A DNA stretch of 64,000 nt from Crambe crambe. Taxonomy: Eukaryota; Porifera; Demospongiae; Poecilosclerida; Crambeidae. Every line of letters begins with the position of its first letter. The first letter of the stretch is position 1. The position numbers and the translations under genes are program-made. Below the pieces are notes generated by a model. That model searched no databases. It was not told the origin of the DNA and saw only the letters and a list, made by a program, of their open reading frames with translations. Positions 1 through 19,602 of this stretch are shown here, piece by piece. The stretch is from NCBI GenBank assembly GCA_963924555.1, contig OZ004592.1, positions 2,542,001-2,606,000 on the forward strand, given 5' to 3'.

Positions 1-870
1 GTTTTGGATCCAGGGAATTACCCCCTTAAACAGTAAACTCATTGTACATACATAGACGCTCATGATTGGACTCACAGTTAATGGGGCGATCCCTGGTTGA
101 TTGCTTGCTCGTGGCTGCAGTGAATAACCCTGAGGAGGGCCTAGGGGAACATGATGGATATACAAAGAGAACAGTTTGTATGCATGGACTACCAGAATCT
201 ACACAATTGAATGAAACATAATACAGCTCACACTTACTGGAGACTTTGATGTTGAAGATAGGGTCTTTGTGTCTAGTCCAATAGGATTGAAGCGTTCCTT
301 TGTATGAACTGGGTCAAGGAAACCCTTGGAGGGTAGCTAATCTGGACACTCGGGAATGTCTAGATGCAACTCTTCAGGAAGATGAATATCTCTCCTTAAG
401 ATCTATCAGGAAGTTAAATAAATTCTATCTCTATGTCTGATGATGATTTGAGTATCATTCTACTAGCCCTAGTGGGTTCTGTGTCGAAGATGATGTTCCA
501 AAAAGAATGGCTTCTTCCAATGTTAGCTTAGCAGTGACTGCAGTCAATTTCCACTCTTTTCCATCCTATATCACGATGCTGCACATATGTAATATGTATG
601 TGTGTTAAATATAACTAGCAATGTTATATTCCTAGCATACCTTTGTGTATATTTCATTGTATAAGCAGATACAAAATACTGCAAAGTATTGGGATAAGCC
701 TCTGTACAGCCGTGCAGAATACCAGATGGGAGAAATTGCCTAAGGCATTTTTGTATAATAAAGATAGAAAAGAACACCAGAATCTTCTGATTCAGAATCA
801 AAGAACCCAAAGGTATGATGCTACCATAATCAGCTTTTAATATTCTATACTTCTTCTCACTTTTCTAGGA
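1..870. other. no recognisable gene
   Basis: I see no supportable gene here. Short open frames on both strands lack family motifs or convincing splice context. Around 300-460 (+) two adjacent frames could be scraps of an old coding exon, but I cannot assign a family. Confidence 0.4.
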
Positions 871-871
871 A

Positions 872-1345
872 ACACATTGTATCCTAGTCTGAACACCCCC
901 TTGACTCCCTCTATTTCCTTGAAGACGTACACTGACGAGACCCCCTGAACTCTGGAGTGGAGCTGGCTGACAGGAACACCATGTCATCACAGTGATGGAT
1001 TTTGACTGTAATGTCTTCTTGGAATTCCACTCGTCTGCTGTGTTTGATAAGGTAAGCTGGACTAGCTGACTCACAATTGTCTGGTAACTCAAATAGTCCA
1101 CTGAAAGCAGGGATGGATGGTTAGAGCGAGACGTTCCTCTGTGGAACTCAAAGAGGCTGGGATGGCTAGACATACACCCATACCCTTAAGGACAACTCCT
1201 CTCACTGTCATGTCCTTATGTATCAGAGTAGACTTTCCATCACTATCTTGTAAGTCAACTTGAGCTCCTCTTTCCAGTAATAGTTTAGCTGTTTAATGTC
1301 TCCATTACTGCTGGCAAGCACGAGATGATCTATAACTCTTTTACA
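872..1345 (-). pseudogene. broken ankyrin-repeat / ZU5-like exon
   Basis: Read on the minus strand, three frames join into one protein-like sequence. It has the end of an ankyrin repeat (LASSNGDIK, then a new frame TAKLLLERGAQVDLQDSDGK), a linker, and a ZU5-like stretch with PCF, ELPDNCESASPAYLI, VEFQEDITVKI, MVFLSASSTPEF and, after another shift, VYVFKEIEGVKGVF. The frame changes near 1290, 1110 and 930, and no single reading is open throughout. Ankyrin repeats bind proteins; ZU5 domains occur in ankyrins, UNC5 receptors and PIDD. The family call rests on motif memory only. The frame breaks could be decay or sequencing error, though three within 470 bp favour decay. It lies just downstream of RPS12 on the same strand. 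Confidence 0.6.
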
Positions 1346-1510
1346 AGTTGACTTGAACATCCAATATTTCAGTATTTCCATTGAACAGATGAACTTATTA
1401 ATAGGACTATTTCTGTAAAGCAAATAATTCACTTTGACCCCACCCACCCTATCTGCGCAGGCGCAGGATTAATGATGAGTTAAGTAAAACTGTCAATCTA
1501 AACAGATATC

Positions 1511-2563
1511 TCAAATGGAAGCCCCTTTGGACTTGATGTACTCCTGTACTGTGCCCCAAGCATCACTCTCAACAGCAACTTCCTACAGCAAGTAATAGTA
1601 ATATTGATGATATTGTCATAGAAACTAACCTTGACAACCACACAGCTACACTTGACCACTTTGCGAGGTTTTCCATCTTTGTCAATTTTGCACAGACCCA
1701 CCCACTCCCCAAGCTCTTCCTTATTCTCCACCTACAGACACAGAAATAGAAATTTGGCACATATATACAGTGGAATCCATAAGGCCCTAAATATGTTAAG
1801 ATTGTCTCAGACAGAGATTATGTTCCGGATAAGAGCAATTCCTCAGCGCAACATAGCTCAGAAGAGGGAGCTCATATATCATCAGCAACAATCAATGAAA
1901 TCATCCCACCATCCCAACTCAGTAACCTTCCCATGTGCTTATCAAATGCCACCCTGGAAGTTATGCCCTGCCATGCACCCCAATAACACCTTGAGAAGCT
2001 TGATTTGGTGTTCATTGCAGAGCGCTTCAACCAAACGGACATAACCTGCTTCAGAACAGTCCTTGGCCAGCACACAAAGGAGAGCCTGTCGCCTGCAAAG
2101 ACAACAGAATGTATAACTACCAGTGCTCAAATCAAGACAATCAATATGCAGTCTGAACCAGCAATATAGTACCAACTCAAAAGTCTTGTCCAGAGGCTCT
2201 TTTGGAGTGTCCTTTATTGGGGTTCCATTAACTAGCATTATGGGAAATACTTTTTCTGTCAGGCCCTATAGCTAGCACAGAGATACTTGTTTATAACACA
2301 TCTACCATCTAATTACATGTACAGAGCTGCATTTTTGGGACAAGTTCACACTCAAGTATTGACTTACTTATCAAGAGCCTTGACTACTTCCCGGAGACCC
2401 CGGGAAAGTCCCTCATTGATGAGAGCATTCCGAAGCACTTCCTTCAAGGCTTCTTTGATGTTCATACCCTGAGACATATCACCTCTGTCCTCCATATTAA
2501 AGAAGACATTTAAAATAATTCATAAAGACACACTTGCAAAACTTACCCTTCCGTATCAGCCAT
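1511..2563 (-). CDS. RPS12: 40S ribosomal protein S12 (eS12)
   Basis: Structural protein of the small ribosomal subunit in the cytoplasm. Five coding exons on the minus strand join in phase: 2547-2563, 2368-2484, 1990-2092, 1630-1731 and 1511-1582, giving 411 nt and 136 aa against 132 in human. Visible family blocks are [70 protein letters not shown] and CSCVVVK. The start codon is in a 17-nt first exon (MADTEG split across the intron). An ATG at 2493 lies in the intron before exon 2, so I did not use it. All introns are GT-AG and short (47-275 nt). Every block is intact and in frame, so the gene looks functional. It is divergent from the TLCD4-like gene 368 bp away. Confidence 0.95.
1800..1893 (-). 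ncRNA. candidate C/D-box snoRNA in RPS12 intron 3
   Basis: On the minus strand a 94-nt segment of the intron starts with GATTGT and ends with the complementary ACAATC, giving a terminal stem. Next to the stem are a C-box-like TGATGA (1879-1884; the preceding base is C, not the consensus purine) and a D box CTGA (1807-1810). An internal D'-like CTGA lies at 1858-1861. Directly 5' of D' is GCTCCCTCT (1863-1871), complementary to AGAGGGAGC in the conserved 18S rRNA segment GGAGAGGGAGCCTGAGAA. Vertebrate RPS12 introns are known snoRNA hosts, and I recall SNORD100 aiming at this 18S region. The role, 2'-O-methylation guidance in the nucleolus, is inferred. Confidence 0.6.
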
Positions 2564-2930
2564 GCTGTTCCGGTTTCCTCGCTATATGTAGCAACGTACA
2601 TTCAAGATTTGAAAATAGCATGCTTTGCACAGATTAACAATTTGAAAAGATTTTTTCGACTTCATTTGATGAAAATACACACCGGATTGACAAAATCATG
2701 ACACTTTAAAATCATAATCTTACATGATTGTCTTTAGATTAAAAGATTCTGGCTTCAACCCTTCTGACCCCCAGTCTCCAAATCAGCAGAAAGAAACAGG
2801 TGGCCACGTGGAACGTAGATATCCCGTATATGTATCTACACGAAGATATCCGGCTGGCTAGAAGAATTGGATCGGATCGCCGTATAAAGGTGTGAACTTC
2901 AGATTCAGAATAAGCAAGTGAGATCTCGCC
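2564..2930. promoter_or_regulatory. shared upstream region of RPS12 and TLCD4-like gene
   Basis: This 367-bp gap separates two divergently oriented start codons, so it must hold both 5' UTRs and probably both promoters. I see no clear TATA box and no unambiguous pyrimidine-tract transcription start for the ribosomal protein gene. A bidirectional promoter is inference from spacing. Confidence 0.5.
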
Positions 2931-3704
2931 ATGATTGGGGCTGGGGAGCGAGTAAATGACTTCAGTTGGCGACATATGCTTTCTCCAGCTTTCTTTGTGG
3001 CTTTTGTCGTAACATTTTCATGCTGCTATGTCGTCAGCCCCTTTCTCAGCGGTTTGATCTTTACAGCTCAACAAAGGGAGAAGGCAGAACGAAGGAAATG
3101 GTATTTCCATTCCATACTCGGTTCAGCTCTCCATGCTGTGGAAGCTACCTTATTTTCATCCTACATTTTGTTCATCTCTGGAGAGCTGGGTAGTGACAGA
3201 ATATTTTCCACCTCTCTCAATGGATATGCAGTTTTACAGCTGACTCTGGGTTATGTAGTGGCTGATTTCATTGTATGTCTATCAGACCCTTACCTTCGAA
3301 GCTCACATGCGACACTACTACACCATCTGGCTATGTTTGCTGGTATATTTATGGGATTTTATCACCAACTATTTATGTTCTTTATGGTTTATCGCTTATT
3401 ATCGGAACTATCCACACCATGGGTGGACTTGCGTATTGCTTTATATGAGATCGGAGAAAAACAAGGAAAGTGGTACATCGTGGCATCATACGGAATGATG
3501 GTCAGCTTCTTTTTATGTCGTGTGATGGTCATACCATGGCACACATATGCACTATTCACTGTCATACTAAGTCCTCAGGGAGCTCTTGTCCCTCTACATT
3601 TGAGGATGTACATGGTGCTGAATTTTGGTGTATTTGACTTCTTGAATGTCTTCTGGTTTTACAAAATGATCAGAGGAGCTTATAAGCATTTCAAGAGAAA
3701 CTGA
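2931..3704 (+). CDS. TLC-domain membrane protein, TLCD4/TMEM56-like
   Basis: Intronless 257-aa frame. TLC-domain proteins are multi-pass membrane proteins linked to lipid metabolism and membrane composition; ceramide synthases share the fold, but the biochemical role of the TLCD4 branch is not settled. Hydrophobic segments lie at about residues 16-38, 62-83, 95-113, 125-150, 178-200 and 225-245. Family-like motifs are the tandem His in TLLHHLAMFAG, the conserved stretch RLLSELSTPWVDLR, LCRVMVIPW, and a C-terminal DFLNVFWFYKMIRG followed by a basic tail. Length is close to human TLCD4 (263 aa). The ceramide-synthase Lag1 motif is not evident. The start at 2931 is the first ATG of the frame. 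It overlaps no other gene and diverges from RPS12. Confidence 0.85.
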   Translation: MIGAGERVNDFSWRHMLSPAFFVAFVVTFSCCYVVSPFLSGLIFTAQQREKAERRKWYFHSILGSALHAVEATLFSSYILFISGELGSDRIFSTSLNGYAVLQLTLGYVVADFIVCLSDPYLRSSHATLLHHLAMFAGIFMGFYHQLFMFFMVYRLLSELSTPWVDLRIALYEIGEKQGKWYIVASYGMMVSFFLCRVMVIPWHTYALFTVILSPQGALVPLHLRMYMVLNFGVFDFLNVFWFYKMIRGAYKHFKRN

Positions 3705-4287
3705 TCTTGTAAACCATATTATTATAGATACAGCTTTCATTATAATATTTATTATGGGCATGCAGTGCATGCAGTACACAGACACATGCAGTCTAGTATG
3801 CATATGCATTATAGCATGTTATCACGTGCCCCGCGGTATGGGTGTGTCGCTCTAGCTAGCTTGTTAATGTTCTGTCCGCCCAAAAATAGTAACTTCAAGT
3901 TGAAGAGCCTACGCTAGGCAGTGGAGCCTTCAGAGGCAGCACTCGACAGACTTGACTAATTTTGTAAGTTCGATTGAAGGGTCAAACGGTTAGCTAGTAT
4001 TCAAGCTGTGAATCAATGACGTCTGGTTAGCTATAGGCTATCATGCCTTCTTTGTGGCCCATTTGTCTAGCGCTCCAGGGTACTGGAACTCAGCCGAATA
4101 GGGGCACGTCTATGTAGCTCTAGACTAACCCTGGTTTTATAGCCATAACTATAACTAAGGGCTTAGCTTTCCCACTTTATAGCTGCTAACAATAAGCTAG
4201 TGTTAGCATTCACACACCCTATGGTGACTGAATAAAAGTCATAAACTCTGTGTGTAGACATATAGGTGTTCAGCAGCAGTTTCCAAC
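3705..4287. other. intergenic, upstream of SFK1
   Basis: This holds the 3' end of the TLCD4-like gene and the presumed promoter and 5' UTR of SFK1. I see no canonical AATAAA just after the TLCD4 stop and no repeat or RNA gene that I recognise. Confidence 0.4.
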
Positions 4288-13424
<9,137 letters not shown>

Positions 13425-13888
13425 GGTATATACAACTCTTGGCCTTATTCGACCTTTAGTGCAGAAAAGAAAAAAGTTGTCAGTATAATACACAATATTA
13501 ATAAATTATTATCTGTCCAAAGTGTGTACTATTTCAATATTATTTAAAACCACAAACACTATGGGAAAACTGCATAAATAACTCTGATTATTTTACATGT
13601 AGTAGACCTATCTATGGTATTCAAGTTTTGTTCTATATATATTTTGTTCCTGTGACAAGTTCTTTCTTTGTGTTGGCATGCAGTATAACAATAGCTGTCA
13701 TTATGTATTAATAGATATTATTGTAGGTGATACATGACATTTTTTAAATTATTACTCGTATACACTTATCTGTCTTTCCTGTATTTTGAATCACTTTAAA
13801 GTTAAGGTTGCTTTATGAACATAGACCCTTTACCCATTGTCAAAGTTCTCGATACGCATGCGCAAGGCGTGAGCCACGCGCGCTGGAG
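13425..13888. other. SFK1 3' UTR and intergenic DNA
   Basis: Contains the SFK1 poly(A) signal (AATAAA, 13500-13505) and presumably the promoter of the downstream large gene. An in-frame ATG at 13808 would extend that gene by 27 residues, but the extension is Arg/His-rich and precedes the obvious signal peptide. Confidence 0.6.
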
Positions 13889-16800
13889 ATGGCCGTCCGT
13901 CTCCGTGTTATGATTATTGTTCCACTCGTATTGGTGAGCTTGCCGGTTGTGTCTTCTGGTAAGCAGGTGGATATAACAGATGACGAGACTTTGAAAGAGT
14001 ATCTTTGTCCTCCAAGTGGAACTCTTCCTCCTCATACCACTCTCGTCTTGAGCCGCAGGTCATTTCGTATAGAAAATCAAGAGCAATTCTGTCTCATCGA
14101 GAATACCACCGATTTAGCAATCATTGGAATTGAAAATGTCACTATTCAATGTCTGAACTCAACAGGAGGATTTGGTTTTTTTAACATAACCAACCTTAAT
14201 ATAACTTCAGTTTCATTCCGATTCTGTGCAGTCGATTCCATTCCACCATCAGCTCTGAGGTATGTGAATGATTCAGATCATGATCAGTTCTTGTACTATG
14301 ATATAAATACTGGTGTAGGACATATTTTCAACCATTGCTATAATGTATCAATATACAACCTCTTGCATACTGAGTTGGTGCATGGAATCATAGGAGTGAA
14401 TTTGTGTGGGCATAGCAGCATCAATATTACAGTAGATCTAGACTTCGTTTTTTTAACGAGAATGCTGTTTTACTATACAGACAGTAAATATGATAATATA
14501 ACAACAGAATGCAATCTACATGTTCAATCCAATGCTTTTTCATCCTTACCACTTTCACCATCGATGGAAGAGAGCCTGAGTGGAAAGCCTAATCAGCTCC
14601 CAATATGGATAATACCAAGAGGGCTTGCTTTAGTGCTAGCACAGCAAACTTTTAATGCAAATTTGGATATCAATATAGTGCCTTTGAGTCATGTCTCAGC
14701 TCTAGTTGTTTTTGTTAACGCTGTTACTAGTTCTCTCGTTTCTTTGCGAGGGCTTTCATATGACTACTGCAGAAAATCATCACCTGATGAGTATTACCAA
14801 TTAAGTCTGAGTGTATCATACTATGAAACTCCCGACTTCAATACAACTTTCAACGAATCAGATGTCATTAAATCTCTGAAAATCAAAGACATCTATTTTT
14901 TGTTGTATTTGTACAATGGCAGAGCTGTGGGCCCTGGACCATTTGCATTACTACAAATCACGAAGATTTCAGGCAACCTATCACATCAGATTGAGATGGA
15001 AAATGTTTCTTGGTGTACTGTGTCATTGCCCAATCCTGACTGTGCACTTTATTCCACACCTGCATACCTAATTCATATGCAAACTTTTAAAGAGGCACTT
15101 GGAAACTTGCATGTGGATATGGTTAATGTGTATATGAATAAAAGTGACAATAGTATCATACCACTTAGTGCTTCAAGTTCAGTAAATTTTGTTAATGTCA
15201 AAAAGATTACTCTGGGTGGCACTAACTACTTTGCAATTAGTGATGGTGGATCAATACTGAATGTTGTATCAAGTAATCTAACCATTACTGGTGAACTGAC
15301 TGTAAGAGATGGTTATGCACTTGAAGGTGGAGGAATAAGGCTTGACGGATCTTCTACTTTGTTTCTGAAAGAGCCTTTAAAGGCGAAGTTTATTGATAAC
15401 ACAGCATATCAAGGAAGTGCTATATATGCACCAATCCATAAAGTTTTTGGTGATGTTCAACAGGCTCCTGCTTCAGTACAATTCTTACCAAGTCAGGCTT
15501 ATTTGCTGGAAAATATTACTGACATTAATATTAAAGTTCACTTCGAAGGTAACATTAATAACAATTTAAATGCTTCCATTTCCTTATATATACCACAGCT
15601 GAACTTTTTATATGATCAAAAATCACCTAAGTTCCTATTCAATCGCAGTATTTGGGATGAAAATCATCACCAGTATGCTTATACTACACTGTTTGATGCC
15701 ATGTTCAAATTTAAAAGTAAATCCGACAAATACTCTTCACTTTTGAATGGAGTATGTGTCCAAATTCATGAACAGCCATTGAATTGTACATTCATCGATA
15801 ATTGGATTCATAATAGTTCTGAGGAATCAAACTTCCTGCAACCTGTTTATGCCAGTCCAGGAGAAAGAATCGTTTCAGTGTTATTAATGAATAATAAAGA
15901 GTTCATCATAATGAATTCTTCAGATTGTAACAATTCAAACTACCAACGCATGAAATTCAAGTTTTACCCATTAACAAAAAGTGCTTCAACTGCTTCCTTT
16001 ACCTTTTTGAACACAGAGAAGAAACCTTTATATTTTTGCATTGTTCTCATCAATATTGAGGTCCAGGAGTTAAGAGCACCAATTATCCAAGTGATTGTGA
16101 ATGCAACATGCCCCCTTGGATTTAACCTAACTGATGAGGGTAACTGTATTTGTTTGCCGGCACTGCATGCCATTGACACAGAGTTCAAATGTGATATTAA
16201 CACTCGAACCATTACGAGCCCTGAAGGATACTGGACTAGTTACCATGAAGAACACGACTCTTCCCTGACTACTCTTATGCTCACCAGTAATTGCCCACCA
16301 AATTATTGTTATCCTGAATTTCACAGTTTAACTCTGGATAACTTCACTGCCGATTCCTCCTGTCTAAATAATCGCACTGGAGTCATGTGTGGTACTTGCA
16401 AGCAGAACTATAGTGCAGTTTTTGGATCTGACGTATGTTCTGAGGACTGCAGCCACATCTATCTCTTAACTCTCCCTGTGTATGCTTTAGCTGGACTCAT
16501 TCTTGTGGTGATTCTCTTTGTACTTAAGCTTACAGTGGCCTTTGGCACTATCAATGGAGTAGTATTCTATGCCAACATATTAGGATTATCACTAGACAGA
16601 CTGACAGAGAGTTACAACCATGAGGTTTACTCAACTGTCTTTCACATTGTAATCTCATTACTCAATTTGGAGCTGGGTTTCCCTCTGTGCTTTTATGAAG
16701 AAATGAGTACAACTGCTAAGGTTGGATTTCAGTTCATATTTCCTGTCTACATATGGAGCATTGTCATTGGAATGATAATAGTATCAAATTACTCCATCAG

Positions 16801-17641
16801 AGTTTCCAACCTCATTGCAGGCTCGTCTGTCCAAGTTCTTGCTACCCTGTTTTATCTTTCATTTTCTAAAGTTCTACGCACAGTGATTGATATTTTCAGT
16901 CCTTCCACTCTTCACTTGATGACCTACAATTCTAGCGACGACTCTTACACCTACAGCGAAAAGATAGTGTGGTTTTACAATGGTGATGAAGGTTATGGCC
17001 ATGGAATACACGGTTTCTACATATTTCTTGCAACAGCATTCGTCGTACTGTTCTTACTTCCGTACACTATCCTCGTGACTTTCTCCTACTGCTTCATGAG
17101 ATTTCGACTTGTCAACAGGTTCAAGCCCTTGATCGATGCTTATGGTGGTCCATTCAAGGATAATTTGAAGTTCTGGTTTGGATTCCGTCTCTGGTTGACC
17201 ATCTTGCTTTTCTCGGTCAGTAGTGCTTTGCAGGGGGATAACTCACACACTGTTTTCATTTTCATATATGTAACTGTTTTGATATTTATCCTTATCCAAG
17301 CTTTCGTAAATCCTTTCCAATCGTCCCTTGTCTCGCTAGTGGACCTGTTTTTCATGCTGGATTACTGGCTTATAATTGGATTTTACTTATACTCTGAGCC
17401 CAAAGCATTGGCTTACCTGCTGAGTTCAGCAATCTTTGTCATGATCGTTATTCTTCTCTCCCATTTCTCCTATGTCTTCATCTACTCCAAGTATCAGCTG
17501 AAGATGCGGATTCATAATGCATATCTTCAGCTGAAGATGCGGATTCACAATGGATATGCTGAAGTTGATAATCAAGTTGATGAAGATGACCAGGTTTTCG
17601 AGGCAGATGAAAATCGTCATCAACTTCGTGACACTTATTGA
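13889..17641 (+). CDS. large secretory-pathway ectodomain plus polytopic membrane protein
   Basis: One uninterrupted 1250-codon frame. I start it at 13889 because MAVRLRVMIIVPLVLVSLPV is a clear signal peptide. Residues about 30-735 form an ectodomain rich in N-glycosylation sites and short hydrophobic beta-like strands, with a stretch resembling right-handed beta-helix repeats near 480-550 (GGSILNV, LEGGGIRLDGSS, YQGSAIYA). A Cys-rich region at about 740-855 follows (CPLGFNL, CICLP, GVMCGTCKQNYS). From about 857 to 1200 there are roughly seven or eight hydrophobic segments, then a charged cytoplasmic tail with a duplicated 11-residue unit (QLKMRIHN). This architecture resembles uncharacterised membrane proteins of sponges and other marine invertebrates; I cannot name a function. 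It converges on psiSFK2. Confidence 0.85.
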   Translation: MAVRLRVMIIVPLVLVSLPVVSSGKQVDITDDETLKEYLCPPSGTLPPHTTLVLSRRSFRIENQEQFCLIENTTDLAIIGIENVTIQCLNSTGGFGFFNITNLNITSVSFRFCAVDSIPPSALRYVNDSDHDQFLYYDINTGVGHIFNHCYNVSIYNLLHTELVHGIIGVNLCGHSSINITVDLDFVFLTRMLFYYTDSKYDNITTECNLHVQSNAFSSLPLSPSMEESLSGKPNQLPIWIIPRGLALVLAQQTFNANLDINIVPLSHVSALVVFVNAVTSSLVSLRGLSYDYCRKSSPDEYYQLSLSVSYYETPDFNTTFNESDVIKSLKIKDIYFLLYLYNGRAVGPGPFALLQITKISGNLSHQIEMENVSWCTVSLPNPDCALYSTPAYLIHMQTFKEALGNLHVDMVNVYMNKSDNSIIPLSASSSVNFVNVKKITLGGTNYFAISDGGSILNVVSSNLTITGELTVRDGYALEGGGIRLDGSSTLFLKEPLKAKFIDNTAYQGSAIYAPIHKVFGDVQQAPASVQFLPSQAYLLENITDINIKVHFEGNINNNLNASISLYIPQLNFLYDQKSPKFLFNRSIWDENHHQYAYTTLFDAMFKFKSKSDKYSSLLNGVCVQIHEQPLNCTFIDNWIHNSSEESNFLQPVYASPGERIVSVLLMNNKEFIIMNSSDCNNSNYQRMKFKFYPLTKSASTASFTFLNTEKKPLYFCIVLINIEVQELRAPIIQVIVNATCPLGFNLTDEGNCICLPALHAIDTEFKCDINTRTITSPEGYWTSYHEEHDSSLTTLMLTSNCPPNYCYPEFHSLTLDNFTADSSCLNNRTGVMCGTCKQNYSAVFGSDVCSEDCSHIYLLTLPVYALAGLILVVILFVLKLTVAFGTINGVVFYANILGLSLDRLTESYNHEVYSTVFHIVISLLNLELGFPLCFYEEMSTTAKVGFQFIFPVYIWSIVIGMIIVSNYSIRVSNLIAGSSVQVLATLFYLSFSKVLRTVIDIFSPSTLHLMTYNSSDDSYTYSEKIVWFYNGDEGYGHGIHGFYIFLATAFVVLFLLPYTILVTFSYCFMRFRLVNRFKPLIDAYGGPFKDNLKFWFGFRLWLTILLFSVSSALQGDNSHTVFIFIYVTVLIFILIQAFVNPFQSSLVSLVDLFFMLDYWLIIGFYLYSEPKALAYLLSSAIFVMIVILLSHFSYVFIYSKYQLKMRIHNAYLQLKMRIHNGYAEVDNQVDEDDQVFEADENRHQLRDTY
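17495..17560 (+). repeat. 33-bp in-frame tandem duplication in the large gene
   Basis: Two 33-bp copies, each starting CAGCTGAAGATGCGGATTCA, encode QLKMRIHNAYL then QLKMRIHNGYA just after the last membrane segment. They differ at only a few positions, which suggests a recent duplication. Confidence 0.9.
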
Positions 17642-17953
17642 TTTGTGTGTGTATGAAACAGTTCATCATATCTTTTGTTGTTTTGTTTTGTTTTCATTTT
17701 TGTTATTTTTTGGTCCTTTTTGTTATTTTTGTTTTTTGCTGTAGTAACTTGTGCAGAGGATGAACAGGAGCTAAAATTTTATGGTATATACGATATTTTC
17801 TTTTCTTTTCTTTAATATTTTTCTTATAACAGTTATCGTATTATTACTGATGGTTTTCATCAATTCATAAAAATGTTATTAAAGAACAGAGATTTAAAAA
17901 ATGACATAAGTAACAAAAAACACAACAGATACAACACAGGAGAAGATAAAGCT
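17642..17953. other. convergent 3' intergenic gap
   Basis: 312 bp of T/A-rich sequence between the stop of the large + gene and the terminal TAG of psiSFK2. It holds (TTTTG) and (TTTTC) runs and no recognised gene. Confidence 0.6.
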
Positions 17954-19091
17954 CTATTGCTCAGTGTCTTGATATGCACCTTCAGCTGCCGATACGTAGT
18001 AGTCTTCCAGCAATGCTTTCAAGGATTCAAACGTAGGTCTATCATCGGCCTCTGACTTCCAACAGCTCACCATAATGTTGTACAGGGCTTCAGGACAGCC
18101 TTCAGGACAGGGCATGCGATACCCTTGATCCACGGCCTCTAAAACTTGTCAATTATTCATCCCCAGGTACGGCATGGCCCCTTTTGTTATCACTTCTGAT
18201 ATTGTCACCCCAAATGACCAGACGTCGGATTTAATACTGAAGCGGTTGTAGAGGGCGGCTTCAGGAGCTGTCCACTTGATGGGGAACTTTGTTCCTTCCC
18301 GAGGGTTGTAGATATCTTCCTTGATGACACGGGCTAGGCCAAAGTCTGCTACTTTACAGACATTGCCTTCGCCAACCAGGATATTGCGAGCAGCAAGGTC
18401 ACGGTGGATGTACAAATGCTCCTTCAAGTAACACATACCTATTGGGGGGCATAGGGTCAGTTTTAATATGTATGTATCATGAGTTTTGATATTTAATTTT
18501 CGTGGTTTTTCAGGTCTCTATAATTATCATTTCCTGAGGCAGAGCAAGAAATTTAATTTTTGTGGGATATTTTTGTGGGGCTAATTTTTTGTGGTTTGGA
18601 ACAAGGAATTTATATCTAATTTTTTGAGCACGAAATTTAACCCATAAATTTTTTGCGTTATAATGGTAGCTAATTAATTTCCATCTGGGATGTCACATGA
18701 TTATGTCACATGGTTATGTCACTTACCAGAAGCAATCTGAGCAATCATGTCGATGAGCTGGTGCATGGTGAGGGACTGTCCTGATCCATGTCGGAGGTAC
18801 TCGAGGAGACTGCCATGTTTCATCAGCTCTGTAATGATGTAGATGGGCTCCTCCAGCGTGCACACAGCATACAGCTGCAACAGGTTGGGATGCTGGATCT
18901 TCTTCATCACCTGGGCCTCTGCCACAAAGTCCTTCACCTCCATTGTGCCTGGTAAACAGAAGAGGTTGGTAAATCATACTGTATGTAACTCTCGGGAGTT
19001 TGTTTACATGTTTGCCAATCTAACTCCTACTGTAGGTTGAATTTCTAATGGCAAAGCAGGGATTGATACAGGATTATTATTTTTTTTGCTT

Positions 19092-19115
19092 GGGGGGGGG
19101 GGGGGGGGGGGGGGG
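19092..19115. repeat. poly-G tract
   Basis: 24 consecutive G in a psiSFK2 intron. Confidence 0.9.
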
Positions 19116-19563
19116 AGAGAGAAAATTGTATGGACGACGTGAATGTCAGATCTGCTTATTATATAACTGTAATTTGCACTTGCTATCCTGAATTCTTATT
19201 GTCATCAAGACATGCATAATAAACTTTCCTGCTGAGTGACTCAGTCTCCTAGCTATGTTGTTAATAGTATCAATTTATTGTAGGGGGGGGACACTCTAGG
19301 TTGTTGTTGTTGTTGTTTTTTTGGGGGGGGAATCCCAGGTTTTCACGACCTCTGTATTAATCCCTGCAAAGAGTCATCAAAATACTTGTTACCTGTCGTG
19401 AGCGTTTTTATGGCCACAGGAGTCGACTCATTCCATAGTCCAGACCACACCTCCCCAAAGTTTCCTTGTCCAAGCTTCTTATCGAACTGGAGAGTTGATC
19501 GATCTATTTCCCACTCATCATGAGCATCTCCTATCATTAGTGCAATGGGTATATGGGTATAAT

Positions 19564-19601
<38 letters not shown>
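19564..19601. repeat. poly-G tract, 38 nt
   Basis: 38 consecutive G within a psiSFK2 intron, flanked by repeated units containing CCTATCATTAGTGTAATGGG. In the reverse frame this reads as a poly-Pro stretch, which is an artefact. Confidence 0.9.

Positions 19602-19602
<1 letters not shown>

Noticed and set aside
2093-2367. H/ACA snoRNA in RPS12 intron 2
   Set aside because: There are ACA triplets and possible hinge boxes, but I could not build two convincing hairpins by eye.
18149-18151. TGA as a selenocysteine codon in psiSFK2
   Set aside because: No Src-family kinase uses selenocysteine here, the position is normally Arg or Gly, and the gene has other lesions.
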